A stretch of DNA of 26,034 bases. Origin: Chrysophaeum taylorii (Eukaryota > Sar > Pelagophyceae > Pelagomonadales > Pelagomonadaceae). The position numbers and the translations under genes were made by a program. Below are positions 9,095 to 18,178 of this stretch, piece by piece. The notes under the pieces were generated by a model. It was given only the letters and a program-made list of their open reading frames with translations, had not been told where the DNA came from and did no database searches. Location: contig JAQMWT010000515.1 of NCBI GenBank assembly GCA_029834535.1, positions 1 to 26,034 of the forward strand. Reading direction: 5' to 3'. Position 1 is the first letter of the stretch. Each line of letters begins with the position of its first letter.

Positions 9095-11938
9095 CAGCGT
9101 TGGGAATTCACTGGGCTCACTTCACTTCACTTCACTTCACCGAAATTTTCCGTCCGAAGTCCAATGTTCACTTCACGTTCATTCACTTCGGCTGACGGCC
9201 TGACCCTGACCCCGTCTGATGAGCGAAGTCGAGCCGCGCTACCTGGAGGTGGAGGATAATGTTGATGATGAGGAGGAATACGCGGAACAGAAGGAGGAGC
9301 ACAAGAACGAGCCGATTGCGACGTCGATGTTGTGACGTGGAACACACCCGGCAGAAGTGGACGATCAACCAGGTTTTTCCAAGGTGTGGGACTGCGTGCG
9401 TCGACTGAAGGAAAATCATCCTGACCGCGTCAGTGGGAAGGCGACGCATGTGTGTATCCGGTGCTGGGAGCGCCTGAAGGTGACGAGAGACTTCAAGAAA
9501 GGCACATGGCAGACGACCAAGCCTCTTGCCCACTTCAAGGCTGCGCATCCGGAGGACGAGCTGGGACGTCAACAGCTCACCAAGAAACAGAAGACAGACC
9601 AAGAAAAGGAGGGCGTTATGACGGCCGTGGGCGTTGTGGCAGCCTCGAAGGGTAAATCGGATATTACGAGATACTTCATGGCCATGCCCAGCCAGGCAAA
9701 GCACTCTTCCCTGATGGCGTTCTCGGCTCGGCACTACGTGTACACGTCGCAGCGGATTTCCAAGCGCACCTTTGACGACGAAGATCATCGCAACCTAATT
9801 GAGGCGTATTACCGCGGCGGTGGCGGGAAAGGCAAGTGCCCGTTCATGACTCGAAAGGCGCTGTTTGAATGGGTGGACGCTGAATATCGTTGCTTTGTTC
9901 GAATCTTGAAGCACGTCGTTACGGAGTGTTATGAAGCGGCTTTCGGCAATCCATTCGCCCAGGTGCTGCATGACGGCGGGACACTCAAGGATAAGTTCAA
10001 GCGACAGGCCATTGGCCTATCCTTCATCTGGCCCGATTGGAGTGGCGTTGAGACGGTGTGCGTGGGCCTCGTTCCAGCTGACGACGGAACCGATTCCGGC
10101 ACGGCTTCTCTGCTCCGTTCTGTGGTCGCGGAGCGTGCGGGAATCGATATCGATTTGGCGGCCGCAACCATTGTTCAAGACCGGGCTGCAATTGGCGTCG
10201 CCGAAGAATTTTTTGTTGAGGTCGAAGCGTGTGACATGCATGATATCTCAAAATCTCGGCAGCGGCATGTGGCGACTTGACACGATCCAGAGGCAAGCAG
10301 GTGATCAATCCATTCCCAGCTGGCCAGGAGCTGCTGAACAGTGCCCACGATGGAGCCAAGTTCTTTTCTTACGGCACACGTTTGAAGGATCTGCATGCGC
10401 TTTTGCCATTACAGCCGGGGAAATCGCCGAAGCTCAAGCTCAAGCTCGACCTCAATAAGACGAGGTTCCGGGCGCGATACCAACTTATTCGTTCCTTGCT
10501 GCGTATGCACCACGTGCTCAAACTGTACGCGGCTACCAACATTGGACTCCCCTGGACAATCAGTGATGAGCAATGGGTGGCGTTGGCTGAATTCGAGGCG
10601 ATTTTTGCTATAACGGATGAGGCCGTTGTTTTCGTGCAACATGAACACTTATACCTGGGGGCGTGCGCCGCATTGATCAAGCACAACATGATCGAGTCTC
10701 TGCGAGCTGGGACGCTAGAAGTCATTGATCTCCCGAACATAACTGCGAAATCCATGCCACGTAAGACTGTCGATGTTGACGACCTCAGCGAGACCGGCAA
10801 AATCTGTCTTGAGCGGGCTATTCTCGAATGTGAGCGTCGGTTTTGCGGGAATAATGAAAACTACGTGCGTCACTTCGACTACGAATTCAACGATCGCGAG
10901 CTGATTGCCTTCCTTCTTGACTTTCGGACTATCAACTGCCGGCACCTGTCGTCCAATCAGAGAGCTCAGGCCAGGAAGTTGCTCAAGGAAGAATATGTGA
11001 TTTACGCACGGACTGCATTCCACCACGAAAAGGCAAAGACTTCCTCCGAGTCTGCGCCGCCCTCCGAGCCTGCGCCTGCCCGCAGTCTCTTGGCGGCACT
11101 CGACGCACCCGACGCTTGGGACGACATTAGTGGCGACGTGCCTTCTTTTGCTATGCCTGAGAACCAGATGCCCGATTTCAATGTGGAGTTTGAACAGGTC
11201 TTCACTCAATGGATCAGGCTGTCGAGATCGCTCAACTGGAAAGAGCATTATCCTGAACTTGAGAAGAAGGATGAAGTCGGCTTCACAGATCTGGCTGTGC
11301 TCGACGTTGGAAAGCTGTATCGACCGCTCACCAAGGAGCAGTATGGGTTCCTTCCGGACATGGCGAGAGCCTCTAAGGGTTCAATTGGTACACATGGCGC
11401 GCAGAGCTACTGTGAGCGCTGCCTGAGCATTGGAAATCTTGTCCTGACCGAGGGAAACACGTTGCTCGGCGCGGACGAGACGGACAAAGTTGCCCTACTG
11501 CGCATGAACAAGAATTTCATTGCGGCGGCCCGGATTAAGTACAGGGACCTCGCCGAGACCGAGTTCAAAAACGCCGAGAGCACCATCCCCGAAGACTCTT
11601 CGGAGATGGAGGTTGATGAGGAAGAACCAGACGAAGATACCGAGGTCGTTCACATCGCCTAAAGTAAGAAACACTGAACCCCATCCACGGTAACTCCTCC
11701 TTCGCCCCGAAACGCGAATGAATCTAAGAGCACCAGACCTAGGCAATAGCGGGCGGGGGCACGGAACTGACGGGGCGCGGTTGGGACCGGCGCTGGCGTT
11801 AAAAAAAAAGTGGCGTTCACTTCACAAAGGTTCACGATGGCCACGTAGGGTGACGTGTTCACTTCAAATCACTTCACCAATATTGCGTGGCTGGTGAAGT
11901 GGTTCACGTTCACTTGCTGAAGTGAATTCCCAACGCTG
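9095..11938 (+). mobile_element. hAT-family DNA transposon, full length, mutated
   Basis: A 2844-bp element with perfect 17-bp terminal inverted repeats, CAGCGTTGGGAATTCAC at 9095 and its complement ending at 11938. Imperfect 8-bp target duplications flank it. Both subterminal regions are packed with CTTCAC/GTGAAG motifs (9116-9145 and 11815-11925), typical of hAT transposase-binding regions. The single gene inside is on the plus strand. It inserted into the 5' region of element G: flanking sequence on both sides aligns with the uninterrupted copy at 14030-14100. Confidence 0.93.
9219..11662 (+). pseudogene. hAT transposase (BED zinc finger, DDE, C-terminal dimerisation region)
   Basis: Transposase that would excise and reinsert the surrounding element. 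The best start is ATG 9219, giving an acidic N-terminus (EVEPRYLEVEDNVDDEEEY). An in-frame TGA at 9333 breaks it, and the same frame continues from 9336. Next comes a BED-type zinc finger (VCIRCWERLK...PLAHFKAAH). The hAT core has HDGGTLKDKF with a candidate first Asp (about 9968), TIVQDRAAIG with a candidate second Asp, and CDMHDISKS, which fits the hAT C-x2-H motif. A frameshift near 10265-10280 moves the rest to another frame, which starts RSRGKQVINPFPAGQ. The hAT C-terminal region (FLPDMARASKGSIGTHGAQS, then YCERCLSIGNLVL) lies near 11350-11450, before an acidic tail (EMEVDEEEPDEDTE). With one stop and one frameshift this copy is inactive but recently decayed. Confidence 0.9.
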
Positions 11939-11946
11939 GTTTCATT

Positions 11947-12627
11947 TCAAAGCATCTTGCGCGTCTTTCTTCTTCCCGCGCAAATCCGGCGGCGGGCATC
12001 GCCCGACGGTATGCGCGAAATCCGGCGTTTCGTGCACCATCAGATAAACTTCACCTTGCGGCTTGTTCCCTGCACGTTTCGGCTTTTTTACCTTTCTTTA
12101 TCTTATTTCTTGCTGTTTTAACTAAAAAGAAAAACGGAAGACCGACAGGACAGACGCACATTAAACTCCCCGTTTTTTGCGATCCGTTTAGTATGCAATA
12201 TACTGATATACTGAGCTGGCGACGACGGTTTCGCGCACGCATTTATCACCCGAAGAGCTTTGGCAAACACCCTCTCTTCGAGATAAAGAGGAATCTGCTA
12301 ACTCCTTACCCCTTATCCGTCCGTCGAGAACGCGATCTCTTCCTTACCCTTATTCTTCCCTTCTACACAATCAAATAGTCTCTGATTTGTGCTCACGCTC
12401 ATCATCATGGTCTAGCGCGTCCCGTAGGTATGTAGGAATCACATGTTAAACTGACGTGTTTCTATGTATCGTCTGTCGTGTGCCGAGGCTAGGGGGGGCT
12501 GTGCCCTTTGTTCCCCGAATTCTGCCCTGCCTGACTCACGCGGTGAAACGGGATGGTTCCCCAGTGATCTAACCACTGCCTAGCGGAATTCTCTGCACGA
12601 GAGGGCTAGTTTTTCAACCAATGGTAT
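11947..12627 (-). repeat. 5' leader region of element G, repeat copy R1 with a 315-bp insertion
   Basis: No coding sequence seen. 11947-12063 aligns with 14060-14240, upstream of the coiled-coil copy there. From about 12064 it carries the leader repeat shared with 12633-12885 (R2) and 14219-14562 (R3); common strings include GACCGACAGGAC, GCGATCCGTTTAGTA and CACCCGAAGAGCTTTGG. R1 is interrupted between about 12285 and 12600 by unrelated sequence, then resumes with GAGAGGGCTAGTTTTTCAAC. I call this the untranslated leader because in two copies it lies upstream of the minus-strand coiled-coil region. Confidence 0.6.
12285..12600. other. Unclassified ~315-bp insertion inside leader repeat R1
   Basis: Present in R1 but absent at the same place in R2 and R3, where the TTCGAGAGGG hairpin is uninterrupted. 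It begins ATAAAGAGGAATCTGC and ends GAATTCTCTGCAC. No ORF of note, no clear terminal inverted repeats and no convincing target duplication were found, so it may be a decayed short element or a replacement. Confidence 0.45.
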
Positions 12628-12885
12628 TTTTCTTGTTCCTTGCACGTTGCGGCTTTTTTCTCTTTAGTTGGCTTCTTTCTTTCTGTTTTAACTAAAAAGA
12701 AAATACGAAAGACCGACAGGACAGACGCACATCGAACTTCCCGTTCTTTGCGATCCGTTTAGTACGCAATATACTGATATACTGAGCTGGCGACGCCGGT
12801 TTCGCGCACGCATTGATCACCCGAAGAGCTTTGGTAAGCACCCTCTCTTCGAGAGGGCTAGTTTTCCAACCAAAGGATAATGTTG
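12628..12885 (-). repeat. Leader repeat copy R2
   Basis: Second, nearly uninterrupted copy of the element G leader repeat, from TTCCTTGCACGTTGCGG to CCAACCAAAGGAT. It contains the perfect hairpin CCCTCTC-TTC-GAGAGGG followed by CTAG and a T run (about 12841-12866). It is not followed by a coiled-coil copy, so it is either a tandem leader duplication or the edge of another copy. Confidence 0.6.
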
Positions 12886-13208
12886 TCATAATTCCTCTTA
12901 CTTTTCAGATAAATCTCTCTCTCTCAGCGGGTTTAGGATTATATCGATGATGACGTGGAGTGCAAGAATATTGACGTGGTGTAGAGCAAAGACACTAACC
13001 CGTGCGGGCAGACATCCTCCGGGTTTAGGATTGGAACAATTAGGGACGTGGAACGCACGTTTGCTGACGTCTCAACGGCAAGGCCAGATTCGTACCAGAG
13101 AACCTGATGCTAGCCTCGCGTGCTGCCGGGGCATCTCTGTGGCAGCGCCCTCACAGCCTGTGCGCTCTGGGACCGGAGCAAGCTTGCGCATCGTCGGAAC
13201 CTCTGACC
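12886..13208. other. Stretch without recognisable gene
   Basis: A short CT repeat (about 12908-12922) and two copies of GGGTTTAGGATT (about 12930 and 13020) are the only structure I see. Open frames here are short and have no recognisable motif. Confidence 0.5.
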
Positions 13209-13487
13209 CTAGGGCATCTCGATGTCGGGACCGGCCGCGGGCTGATCGACCGACGTCGTGATGGTAGCACTGTCTGCGTTGTACAAGGCAAGGTTGAGCT
13301 CGCTGCGAGAGATGGACTCTTGCAGGTGCTCGGAGACACGGGCCGCGAAGTCCCAATCAACAACCCAGTGCCCCGCCGTGCAAACTTGCGACGCGGCCTC
13401 GCGGATACGGTCATTACAGCGCTTCGCAGCCATCCTGACAAGCTGTGTGACGACGCGCCGCGTGGGGAGTCCGCTTCCCACTCCTCA
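13209..13487 (-). CDS. Hypothetical protein fragment, about 92 residues
   Basis: Open minus-strand frame starting after a TGA and lacking an ATG; the first usable codon is GTG at 13481. It shows a helical stretch (VRMAAKRCNDRIREAASQVC) then GHWVVDWDFAARVSEHLQES and SRSELNLALYNADS, ending at a stop near 13209. The mix of aromatic and hydrophobic residues with few low-complexity runs suggests a former real protein. It has no counterpart in element G's first copy. It may be the C-terminal piece of a gene whose upstream part was replaced by the truncated coiled-coil copy. Family not recognised. Confidence 0.3.
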
Positions 13488-13669
13488 CCGCTTTAAAATG
13501 ACTCGATCGTCGGATGAGGTATCCTCACGCCGATAGAGACGAATTAAAGCGGTCAAGCACCACTGCGAACGCGCCCCTGCACCCCGCGAAGTTGGTGTTC
13601 GGCGTCTGCTTCGGCGCGGCGGGGCTTTGGCTGAAAAAAAAAGTTAGAAAGGGGGTGCGAGGAGCGCTG

Positions 13670-14055
13670 CTGGTGACTACGACGAGCTCGTTTAGCTTCC
13701 CTGCGACTCTTGCGGCATACGGCGTGGCGCAGACGATCAGCCTCGCGTTCGTCCTTGAGCGCGCGCATCGCGTCCTCGTCGCCGGCGTGCGCTTCTTCTA
13801 GCCGTTTGTCGCGCCTTGCGACGTGGCGCAGACGATCAGCCTCGCGTTCGTCTTCGAGCGCGCATCGCGTCCTCGTCGCCGGCGTGCTTCTTCTAGACGA
13901 TCATCACGCCGCTCTGCAATTGCAATACGCTTGGCCTCGCGTTGACGCTCAAGCAGCATCGCCGCATCCTCGTCGCTGGCGGCAAGAGCTTCACGACGAG
14001 CGGCCCGCAATCGCCCCACCTGGGCGAGGACACTCGAGTACCAGTTCCTTTTCAA
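13670..14055 (-). pseudogene. Second copy of element G coiled-coil region, with duplicated module
   Basis: Minus-strand homologue of 8820-9060. Encoded segments are LRAARREALAASDEDAAMLL, ERQREAKRIAIAERRDDRLE and ALKDEREADRLRHA, strongly heptad-like and Ala/Arg/Glu rich. A module of about 33 codons is tandemly duplicated here (repeats starting near 13724 and 13823, about 99 bp apart), whereas the first copy has one unit. A frameshift and stops separate the units. Downstream of about 13670 the similarity to element G ends, so this copy is a 5' remnant. Function unknown; probable gag-like multimerisation region. Confidence 0.5.
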
Positions 14056-14218
14056 AGGAACTTGCGCCTCTTTGGTTTTCCCGCACGATCTCCCGCCTCG
14101 CCGAGCGCCGGACGGTTTGTCTCGTCATCCCGGGCCGCGCGGCGGTCCGCCGTCGCTCTCAACGAAAGGGCGAGCCACGACGCGGTTTACCGCGAGAAAA
14201 ACCGGAATCCTAAGCAGT

Positions 14219-14562
14219 CTTGCGTAGTTCTCTTTCTAGCAAGCTACTTGCGGCTTATCTTTTTCCTTTATCTGCTTTCTTTCCTGGTTTGGAAGCAGCC
14301 TTGCGTCCTATAGGTAATTTCTCTTTCTAGCACATAAAAAGAAAATACGGAAGACTGACAGGACACACACACAGTCGTGACGCACATTGAACTTCCCGTT
14401 TCTTGCGATCCGTTTAGTATGCAATGTACTGATATACTGATCTGGCGACGACGGTTTCGCGCACGCATTAATCACCCGAAGAGCTTTGGCAAAGCAAAGC
14501 AAAGCAAAGCAAAGCAAAACACCCTCTCTTCGAGAGGGCTAGTTTTTCAACCAAAGGATTAA
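14219..14562 (-). repeat. Leader repeat copy R3, with (AAAGC)n microsatellite
   Basis: Third copy of the leader repeat, ending GAGAGGGCTAGTTTTTCAAC near 14555. It carries GATCCGTTTAGTATGCAAT and ACCCGAAGAGCTTTGGC like R1 and R2. It adds about five AAAGC units (14488-14518) just before the CCCTCTC-TTC-GAGAGGG hairpin. It lies upstream, on the minus strand, of the coiled-coil remnant 13670-14055, in the same order as in copy one. Confidence 0.65.
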
Positions 14563-14693
14563 CTTTCTCGGAGTTTCTGACACTGAGCGCGAAACTCTTG
14601 CCAAAATCAGAATGCGCCAGGCTCAATTCAAACTTGAGCCTTATAGCCGTTTTTGAGCCGTTGGGACGCGCATAGGCGCGTCCGACGCGGTCT

Positions 14694-15844
14694 ATGACGA
14701 TGGCTGGGGCCCCGGCGGCCGTTCAGAACTTGCCTGATACGGTCACCGGGCTCCCCGAGGTAGTGGGCTCGCAGAATCGGTCAACGAAACCGGCCGAGCG
14801 GCGCGTACGCCGGTCCAACCTCCGCGAAGGAGAGTGTTGCTGCTGCGTCGCTGTGCTATCTGAGGATCCGGGCAAGGCGATTAACCTGGAGCGAGCTCGG
14901 CATCGAGGGTGATTTGCCCATTCAATTCTTCGTCTGCAGCAAGCGCTGCCGCAACGACTTTGCCCCGATGTACGCCGACTTCCGGCCTGTGCTCGAGATC
15001 AAGAAACGCACCTCGGCGGCGTTGGCGACGTGCTTGAAGACGGACATCCGTCCCGGCGATCGAGTCGAGGCGATAGGCAACCTTTCGGCGGGCGTCAGAG
15101 TCTACGCTGAGGCGGTTTCCGTCCAGAGGCTCCACTATGACGCGGCAACGAGCTCGGTCACTCTCACGGTCACGGGCGTCTCCAACGCACCATCAAGGTG
15201 GGCTTGAGCGGCGTCCGCGCAGCGTCGGACAAGGAGAACGCCGTCGCCAGTCGCGCTCGATCGACCGCTTCGCACCGGCGGCCGCCTGCGCTTCAGCCAG
15301 CACAATCGCAGTCGCAGTCGCAGTCGCCCGCGTTGCGGAGGCAGTTGGTGTTGGAACGGCTCAAGGTCCAGCAGCTCGAGGCAGCAAGGGCGTCCCAGCA
15401 ACACCGTGCCGCCGCGGCCGAGCGTGCCGTTATAGTGGCAAACGAAGAGGCCTTCGAGGCCGAGGTCTAGAAGGCCGAGGCCATGGATGCTGCGGCAGCT
15501 GTCGCTGCCCGAGCTGATGCCAAGGCGCGGGAGGCGGCCCGTCGAGAGCAACAACTCAAGGTCCAGCGTCAGCGGAGCGAGGAGGCTGTGGCGTTGGAGC
15601 GGAAGCGCGCTCTGCAGGCGGTGACTGAAGCGAAGCAGGCGGCGGCCGGCGCCCGCGCCGGAGTGGCCGACGCCCGCACCGAAGTGAAGCGAGCATTGAC
15701 CGAGGCGGCGGCAGCGGCGACGGAGCGGACCAAGGCGCAGCTGGCTAAAAACGTGCGACCCGGCGAAGATGTGCCAGCTCCAGCGCAGCTACGCCGACGT
15801 CAACAAGGATGCGAAGCAGCTGGCCCTTGAGCTCGACAAGGCCG
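14694..15844 (+). pseudogene. Broken plus-strand gene, unknown domain plus Ala/Arg/Glu-rich coiled coil
   Basis: Starts at ATG 14694 (AGAPAAVQNLPDTVTGLPEV). After frame changes it continues as SELGIEGDLPIQFFVCSKRC, NDFAPMYADFRPVLEIKKRT, DIRPGDRVEAIGNLSAGVRV and SVTLTVTGVSNAP (14890-15195), which look like a folded domain I do not recognise. After another frameshift come an Arg/Ser/Gln-rich linker (QSQSQSQSPALRRQLVLERL), an in-frame TAG at about 15468, and a long coiled coil (AKAREAARREQQLKVQRQRS, KAQLAKNVRP). The reading is cut at 15845 by an LTR. It is GC-rich and codes opposite to element G. It could be a host gene interrupted by the LTR or a gag-type gene; I cannot decide. Confidence 0.45.
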
Positions 15845-16002
15845 TGTGGCAGAAACGCCCATTTACCTGCCTGTTACTTGCCACCTACCTTGCTTATTGC
15901 TCTGGTACTGACCTTGCAATTGTGGGGGCGGTGTCACCTTGACATCCTCACCTGCTATTCCACTGAACCCAATGTACCAGGCATTTGTATTTTACCACGA
16001 CA
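15845..16002 (+). repeat. Truncated LTR copy in opposite orientation
   Basis: Begins TGTGGCAGAAACGCCCATT, matching the first bases of the 1-331 LTR read on its own strand. It stays similar through CTCTGGTACTGACCTTGCAA to GGCATTTGTATT (about 15990), then jumps to TACCACGACA. It is about 158 bp against about 331 bp, so roughly half is missing. It is inverted relative to the LTR at 16075-16406, and the tRNA-like sequence lies between the two. Confidence 0.7.
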
Positions 16003-16003
16003 G

Positions 16004-16071
16004 TGGTCTCAGAAACGGGAATCGAACCCGTGGCTAGCCGATGGCAACGGCTGATGTTACCACTACACGGT
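16004..16071 (-). tRNA. tRNA-Gly(GCC)-like sequence, 5' acceptor strand missing or displaced
   Basis: Read on the minus strand: D arm GTGTAGTGGTAACATC (16068-16053), anticodon stem AGCCG/CGGCT with loop TTGCCAT and anticodon GCC (16052-16036), T arm ACGGGTTCGATTCCCGT (16031-16015), acceptor 3' strand TTCTGAG, discriminator A, and an encoded CCA (16006-16004). The 5' acceptor strand expected at 16077-16071 does not pair. A CTGAGAA that pairs 6 of 7 occurs ten bases further, inside the neighbouring LTR. Nuclear tRNA genes do not encode CCA. So this is either a tRNA gene broken by LTR insertion with a chance CCA, or a reverse-transcribed primer tRNA beside the LTR at 15845-16002, whose end it follows by one base. 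Probably a pseudogene. Confidence 0.6.
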
Positions 16072-16074
16072 ACC

Positions 16075-16406
16075 TGTAGTTTCTCAGATCACCCGCTCCC
16101 TCTTGGCTTGACCAGAGGCCACAACAAGCCCTTTCACCCAGCCCAAACCGCGGGCTCTACCACCACACGCCCGATCTCAGCGTGAACGCTCACGCCATCA
16201 CGAGATCAGACAATCAAAATGAGGGTAATAGCAAGAAGACAATACAAATTCCTGGTACATTGGTTCCAGTGGAATAGCAGGTGAGGGTGTCAAGGTGACA
16301 CCCCCCCCCCCCACAATTGCAAGGTCAGTACCAGAGCAACAAGCTCGGTTAGTGGCGAGTAACAGGCAGGAAAGTGGGGGGATGGGCGTAGAGAACAGTA
16401 ATCACA
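16075..16406 (-). repeat. Full-length LTR copy, same family and orientation as 1-331
   Basis: Aligns with 1-331 over almost its full length (CCCTTTCACCCA, CACGCCATCACGA, ATGAGGGTAATAGCAAGAAG and GCAAGGTCAGTACCAGAGCA are shared) with indels and a long C run at about 16301-16313. Its distal end (GGGCGTAGAGAACAGTAATC then ACA) differs from copy one, though both end CACA. ACGGT occurs at 16067-16071 and directly after at 16407-16411, a possible 5-bp target duplication if three extra bases (ACC) belong to the LTR. It could be a solo LTR or the 5' LTR of the element ending at 1-331. Confidence 0.75.
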
Positions 16407-16594
16407 ACGGTGTTACCCTTCAGCAGAGCGTGAGAACAGTGGTAGTCTGTCCTCTAATCTGTCTCTTAATCGAGGACAGCCGGTGTGAATAGCACAGTGT
16501 TTTCTTAAATCAAAAGGCGGCAAAGTTAAGAGAACTAACCCTATAATAGGGGGTACTAACCCTAATTCGGATTTTCTATCTCTACGCCCTCACA
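16407..16594 (-). repeat. Possible 3' LTR remnant of the copia element
   Basis: Lies just beyond the stop of the minus-strand copia pol. Read on the minus strand a candidate LTR start TGTGAGGGCGTAGAGATAG begins at 16594, 33 bp after the stop, and CCCTATTATAGGG (TATA-like, palindromic) follows. The distal end is cut by the LTR at 16406. There is no clear polypurine tract and no second copy in the window, so this is positional inference. Confidence 0.35.
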
Positions 16595-16626
16595 GATTGA
16601 ACGCGGGGAGCGAAATCAGGATCAAA

Positions 16627-17908
16627 CTAAGCAGGAAGCGTCTTACCATCGACAAGAATGTAGAGAGTGTTCTGGACAGAGTCGTACGGTGGAAGAGTAG
16701 CCGAAAGAGTAACTTGATGTGATGGTGGTGAGGATGAAGTGGAGTGAACACCGTAGGCGTTTTTGAACTTGTGAAATAAGTTGCGTGGAAGGAGCTTCGA
16801 AAAATGATCAGCGACCTGGTAGAGAGTAGGACACCAGAGAGGTCTAATGATCGAATTAGCTTGGTAGTCACGAATGCGAAATTCTCGTAAGTTGATATGA
16901 CGAGAAGGAGCACTGACTTTAGGATGATTAGCGACATGTAGTGCGCTAGCGTTATCAATAACCAATGGGACAGCGTGAGCTTGATCACACAAAAACAGAT
17001 AGGGGTGAGATGAGAAAAGCTTGTAGAACCAGTGACATTCATCAGCGGCTGCGCTGGCGGCGATGAGTTCAGCTTCCATGGTGCTTTTGGCAGTAAGAGT
17101 TTGTCGTTTGCTAGACCAAAATACGAGATTGCCAAAGACGAATATACATGCACCAGAATTGGATCGTAAGCGAGGGTCACAACGATCAGCAAAGCTTGCA
17201 TCAGTAAAACAGATAACAGGTGAACGAAGGTGATGCAGTTCAGGATAGCGGGCGATCAGATGCTGAATAAAGGGGGTAATAGAGGGGTTGTTGGATGAAT
17301 AGTCGAGGGGATCATTCGGAGTGCCCTTTAAGTAGCGAAGTAAAACATATAAGTGCAGAAGGTGTGTTTGGTCGGGGTTGTGCATCCCCTTGTAGCATTT
17401 GTTGCACAAGGTGGTGATGTCAGGCCGACATGTGACAGACAAATAAATGCTGGTGCCACAGTAGAAAGGGAAGTTTTGGCGTAATACGTATAAGGTAGCA
17501 GCCAAGTCGGAGAGAAATTTAGTAGAAGGCTTTTGGGAGAGGATGTCCGAATAGGGGACGTCTAGACTATGTAGGTTGAGCTTATGCTCAGCGAGCATCT
17601 TGGTGATCTTCGCTGCTACATTCATAGTGAGATGACCAGCGGAGACATTGTAGTGAACATCGATGCCAAGAAAGGATCTGATGTTGTCATGCCACGTACC
17701 TTTGCCATATTTCTCCAGAGCGGTGCGAAGAGACGCAATTTTGGCAGTGTTGGTACCAGTGATCAATAGGTCATCGACTGAAACGGATAGTAATACCCAT
17801 TTGTTGATAGATCGATCCCAATTGATATCGAGGCACGTGTCGACTTGTGAGCGTTCGAACTCATGTTGTCGAAGGAACGAGTCGAGTTTGATGTTCCACA
17901 GCTCCAGA
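16627..17908 (-). pseudogene. Ty1/copia pol, 3' part (RT end and RNase H)
   Basis: C-terminal part of a copia polyprotein. From the 5' side: ELWNIKLDSFLRQHEFERSQ, then LLSVSVDDLLITGTN, the copia RT active site (usually YVDD, here SVDD; near 17790). Then come SFLGIDVHY, CGTSIYLSVTCRPDI, HLYVLLRYLKGT, and RNase H with CFTDASFADR, STMEAELIAASAAADECHW and VIDNASALHVANHPK, ending ADHFSKLLPR...LVDGKTLPA. An open frame runs from 17766 to 16627, and the segment up to 17908 reads in the same style upstream. Integrase, protease and gag are absent: the gene is cut at about 17900 by a fragment of element X. The Y-to-S change at the catalytic motif suggests loss of activity. Confidence 0.9.
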
Positions 17909-18037
17909 GAGCTACACTATCATGTGTACGACACAGGAACATTTTGCGTCTTTCACACCTATCTCTGGAAGAGGGTTTTCTCCGAAATACGGCTTTCCCT
18001 CTTTCCTTCCTTGCCCCTTTCGCCCTTTTATCCTAAC
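17899..18037 (+). repeat. Isolated 3'-end fragment of element X
   Basis: About 135 bp homologous to 24333-24461: CCAGAGAGCTACACTA, GGAACATTTT, CACACCTATCTCT, AGGGTTTTCTC and CGCCCTTTTA are shared. It starts where the copia pol ends and stops at CGCCCTTTTA, the same base at which element X's internal sequence gives way to the next unit (24461). This suggests a true element end. It precedes two copies of TAACTACTAATCGACAG. Confidence 0.7.
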
Positions 18038-18176
18038 TACTAATCGACAGAACTTAACTACTAATCGACAGATGTTTGTCTGTTTGTTTGTTTGTCTGTC
18101 TGTCTGTCTGTCCCTCGATTTAGGGTAAGGATCAGGTAGGCGCGAGAGTAAGGATCAGGTAGGCGCGAGAGCCAGA
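18038..18176. repeat. Short tandem duplications and (TGTT/TGTC)n microsatellite
   Basis: TAACTACTAATCGACAG is repeated twice (about 18034-18072). A TGTT/TGTC tetranucleotide run follows (about 18073-18112). Then AAGGATCAGGTAGGCGCGAG occurs twice in tandem (about 18127-18172). No coding potential seen. Confidence 0.8.
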
Positions 18177-18178
18177 CA

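Noticed and set aside
9183..9788. 201-codon minus-strand frame in the hAT element
   Set aside because: Antisense to the BED finger and transposase core, low-complexity Leu/Arg runs, and it starts outside any signal.
12064..14562. R1-R3 as LTRs of element G
   Set aside because: They do not resemble the LTR at 1-331, lack TG...CA ends, and two of them sit immediately upstream of the coiled-coil coding region, so a leader is more likely.
16500..16570. Telomere-type repeats (CTAACCCTA, twice)
   Set aside because: Only two isolated copies, better explained by the CCCTATTATAGGG palindrome region of a possible LTR.
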